64,000 bases of DNA, from the NCBI RefSeq assembly GCF_005222205.1, contig NZ_CP032350.1:124001-188000 (forward strand), read 5' to 3'. This DNA is from Azospirillum brasilense (GTDB lineage: Bacteria > Pseudomonadota > Alphaproteobacteria > Azospirillales > Azospirillaceae). The notes below the pieces were generated by a model. The model was not told the origin of the DNA. It worked only from the letters and a program-made list of their open reading frames with translations, and did no database searches. Within the stretch, counting starts at the first letter, position 1. Each line of letters opens with the position of its first letter. This document shows positions 62,501 through 64,000 of this stretch, one piece after another. The position numbers were made by a program, and so were the translations under genes.

Positions 62501-63543
62501 TGGCAAGTGCGATGGCTGGTCGCAAGATAGTTATTACCGGCGGCGCCGGGTTCATCGGCCATAATCTTGCCTTGTCCCTGAAGGCCATGGGCGCAAAGGT
62601 CGATATCCTGGATAGCCTTCAGGTCAACAATCTGAACGCCTTCGCAAGCAACACCAACAACCTGCCAAATCGCGATCTCTATCTCAGCCTGATCCAGCAG
62701 CGCCTGTCGATGCTGTTCAGTGCGGACATTCCGGTCCATGTGATCGATGTGCGTGATTACCACACCACGGGTCGCCTTCTGGCGGAGCTTCAGCCTGATG
62801 TGATCGTCCATCTCGCGGCCATCGCTCACGCCAACGTCGCCAACAAAGATCCCTATTCAACCTTTGATCACAGCCTTCGCACCCTCGAAAACACGCTCGA
62901 CTACGCGCGCCAGTTCGGGACGCATTTCGTCTATTTCTCGTCGAGCATGGTCTACGGCGATTTCCCCGATGGCTTCGTGACCGAAGAGTCGACGTGCAAC
63001 CCTCTGGGCATCTACGGCGCGTTGAAGTTTTCCGGCGAGAAGATGGTCATCGCCTACAATCAGGTTTTCGATCTTCCCTACACCATCGTTCGCCCGTCGG
63101 CGCTGTATGGCGAGCGGTGCGTCAGTCGACGGGTCGGGCAGGTCTTTATCGAGAACGCGCTGCAAGGTTTCCAATTGCAGGTTGCCGGCGACGGTTCCGA
63201 CCGGCTTGACTTCACGTATGTTGCCGACGTCGTCAATGGGGTCGCGCGGATCATTGAGGACGAGCGGTCGCGCAACCAGATCTTCAACATGACTTTTGGC
63301 CAGTCGCGCTCGATCGCCGGAATGATCGACATCGTCTGCTCGCACTTCCCCGACGTCTCGGTGACCTACATCCCACGGGATCGCCTCATGCCCTCGCGTG
63401 GGACCCTGTCCATGGACAAGGCGCGCCGCTTGCTGGACTTCGAACCCAGCTTCCCGGTCGAACGGGGCTTTCCCCTTTACATCGACTGGTACAAGAAGCT
63501 GTTTGCCGAACGCCAGAAGACGCCGCAGGCCGCCGCTGTATGA
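62500..63543 (+). CDS. NAD-dependent epimerase/dehydratase
   Basis: This protein has 347 residues from ATG 62500, with AAGGAG upstream and a one-base overlap with the previous gene. IVITGGAGFIGHNLALSLKAMGAKVDILDSL is followed by HLAAIAHANVANKDPYSTFDHSLRTLENTLDYAR, YFSSSMVYGDFPDGFVTEESTCNPLGIYGALKFSGEKMVIAYN (YxxxK) and RPSALYGERC. It is a nucleotide-sugar 4-epimerase or dehydratase. Its role in the amino-sugar route is inferred from the operon. Confidence 0.93.
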   Translation: MASAMAGRKIVITGGAGFIGHNLALSLKAMGAKVDILDSLQVNNLNAFASNTNNLPNRDLYLSLIQQRLSMLFSADIPVHVIDVRDYHTTGRLLAELQPDVIVHLAAIAHANVANKDPYSTFDHSLRTLENTLDYARQFGTHFVYFSSSMVYGDFPDGFVTEESTCNPLGIYGALKFSGEKMVIAYNQVFDLPYTIVRPSALYGERCVSRRVGQVFIENALQGFQLQVAGDGSDRLDFTYVADVVNGVARIIEDERSRNQIFNMTFGQSRSIAGMIDIVCSHFPDVSVTYIPRDRLMPSRGTLSMDKARRLLDFEPSFPVERGFPLYIDWYKKLFAERQKTPQAAAV

Positions 63544-64000
63544 CCGCAGCCGCGCTTCCGGGAGAAGGCACCCGCGACGGTGCCGGATGGACGCGGGACG
63601 CGTGGTTGGGGCAGCGGCTCGGCGTACCGGCATGGCGGCTCGATCCGACGGTGCCAGGCTGGGCCGACGCCATGGCCGGTGTCCTCAACCGGAAGGGCTT
63701 TGCCTACGCGCGGCTGCCGACGGCGGACGTGGGCGCTCTGGGCAAACTCCTCGACGCGGGTTTCCGGGTGGTCGACACAACGATGACCGCTGAGCGCGAG
63801 GCGGAAGGGCTGACGCCGTCGCCCAAAGGATGGGTGCGCTTCGCCGAACCGGGCGACCGCTATGCCGTCCGTGCGGTGGCGCGCCGTGCGTTCCGCTTCT
63901 CGCGCTTCCATCTGGACCCGGCGATTGCCGCCTCCACGGCGGATATGACCCGAGCCGATTGGATCGACGGCTATTTCGACGGGGGCCGAGGATCGGCGAT
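63540..64000 (+). CDS. GNAT-like N-acyltransferase, truncated by the window edge
   Basis: About 153 residues are visible from ATG 63540, whose ATGA overlaps the previous stop. KGFAYARLPTADVGALGKLLDAGFRVVDTTMT and FRFSRFHLDPAIAASTADMTRADWIDGYF resemble dTDP-fucosamine N-acetyltransferase (WecD/RffC-like) sequences of the GNAT superfamily. It would acylate the amine made by the aminotransferase two genes upstream. The C-terminal acetyl-CoA motif is beyond the window. Confidence 0.78.
   Translation, partial: MTAAALPGEGTRDGAGWTRDAWLGQRLGVPAWRLDPTVPGWADAMAGVLNRKGFAYARLPTADVGALGKLLDAGFRVVDTTMTAEREAEGLTPSPKGWVRFAEPGDRYAVRAVARRAFRFSRFHLDPAIAASTADMTRADWIDGYFDGGRGSA

Overview
ORGANISM. The window is very GC-rich, densely packed and alphaproteobacterial in style. 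A plasmid-type RepA with iterons, parAB, cysD-cysNC (nodPQ type), a molybdenum storage protein pair and a long run of surface-polysaccharide genes together suggest a nitrogen-fixing Azospirillum or close relative, on a megaplasmid or chromid rather than the main chromosome. From general knowledge, the A. brasilense p90/pRhico plasmid combines nodPQ, a replication region and many outer-surface genes. The species assignment is inference.

LAYOUT. 0-8 kb: a truncated DUF2142 membrane protein, three glycosyltransferases (GT2, GT61, GT2+GT fusion) and a large membrane protein. 8-12 kb: sulfate activation (cysD, cysNC) and UDP-xylose synthase. 12.2-15.5 kb: the replication region, with eight copies of a 15-bp iteron around repA, then a GmhB-like phosphatase and a serine recombinase with a candidate target site. 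15.5-16.6 kb: no gene seen. 16.6-22.2 kb: two paralogous RTX proteins with an N-terminal DUF4347 caspase-like domain. 22.3-24.4 kb: parA-parB and two palindromes that are good parS candidates. 24.4-30.2 kb: nucleotide-sugar genes (phosphomannomutase, UDP-glucose dehydrogenase, pseC, pseB). 30.3-35.1 kb: tRNA-Gly, three candidate CCUCC-loop small RNAs, an RraA-type aldolase, tctAB and a Nudix hydrolase. 35-39.5 kb: a TVP38-type membrane protein, a GT4 enzyme, a small membrane protein and mosA/mosB. 40-43.3 kb: a secreted parallel beta-helix protein. 43.5-64 kb: a large glycan cluster with two paralogous GT4 fusions, a related GT2 fusion, a radical SAM protein, two paratose-epimerase-like proteins, more glycosyltransferases, an FkbM methyltransferase and a five-gene nucleotide-sugar operon running off the right end.

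HOW IT FITS TOGETHER. Most genes make, modify or display surface carbohydrate. Ugd plus UXS make UDP-xylose. PseB plus PseC start pseudaminic acid-type synthesis. CysD/CysNC supply PAPS for sulfation. The last operon looks like a route to an acylated amino-sugar nucleotide. Secreted RTX and beta-helix proteins probably act on or bind the same surface.

MOST INTERESTING POINTS. (1) A ~290-residue C-terminal domain that looks like a degenerate methyltransferase is shared by three glycosyltransferase fusions. (2) A ~175-residue C-terminal calcium-binding cassette is shared by three otherwise different secreted proteins. (3) The iteron/repA and parAB/palindrome modules mark a replicon origin. (4) Three small-RNA candidates share a TTTCCTCCC loop. 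All functions are read from sequence motifs without database searches.
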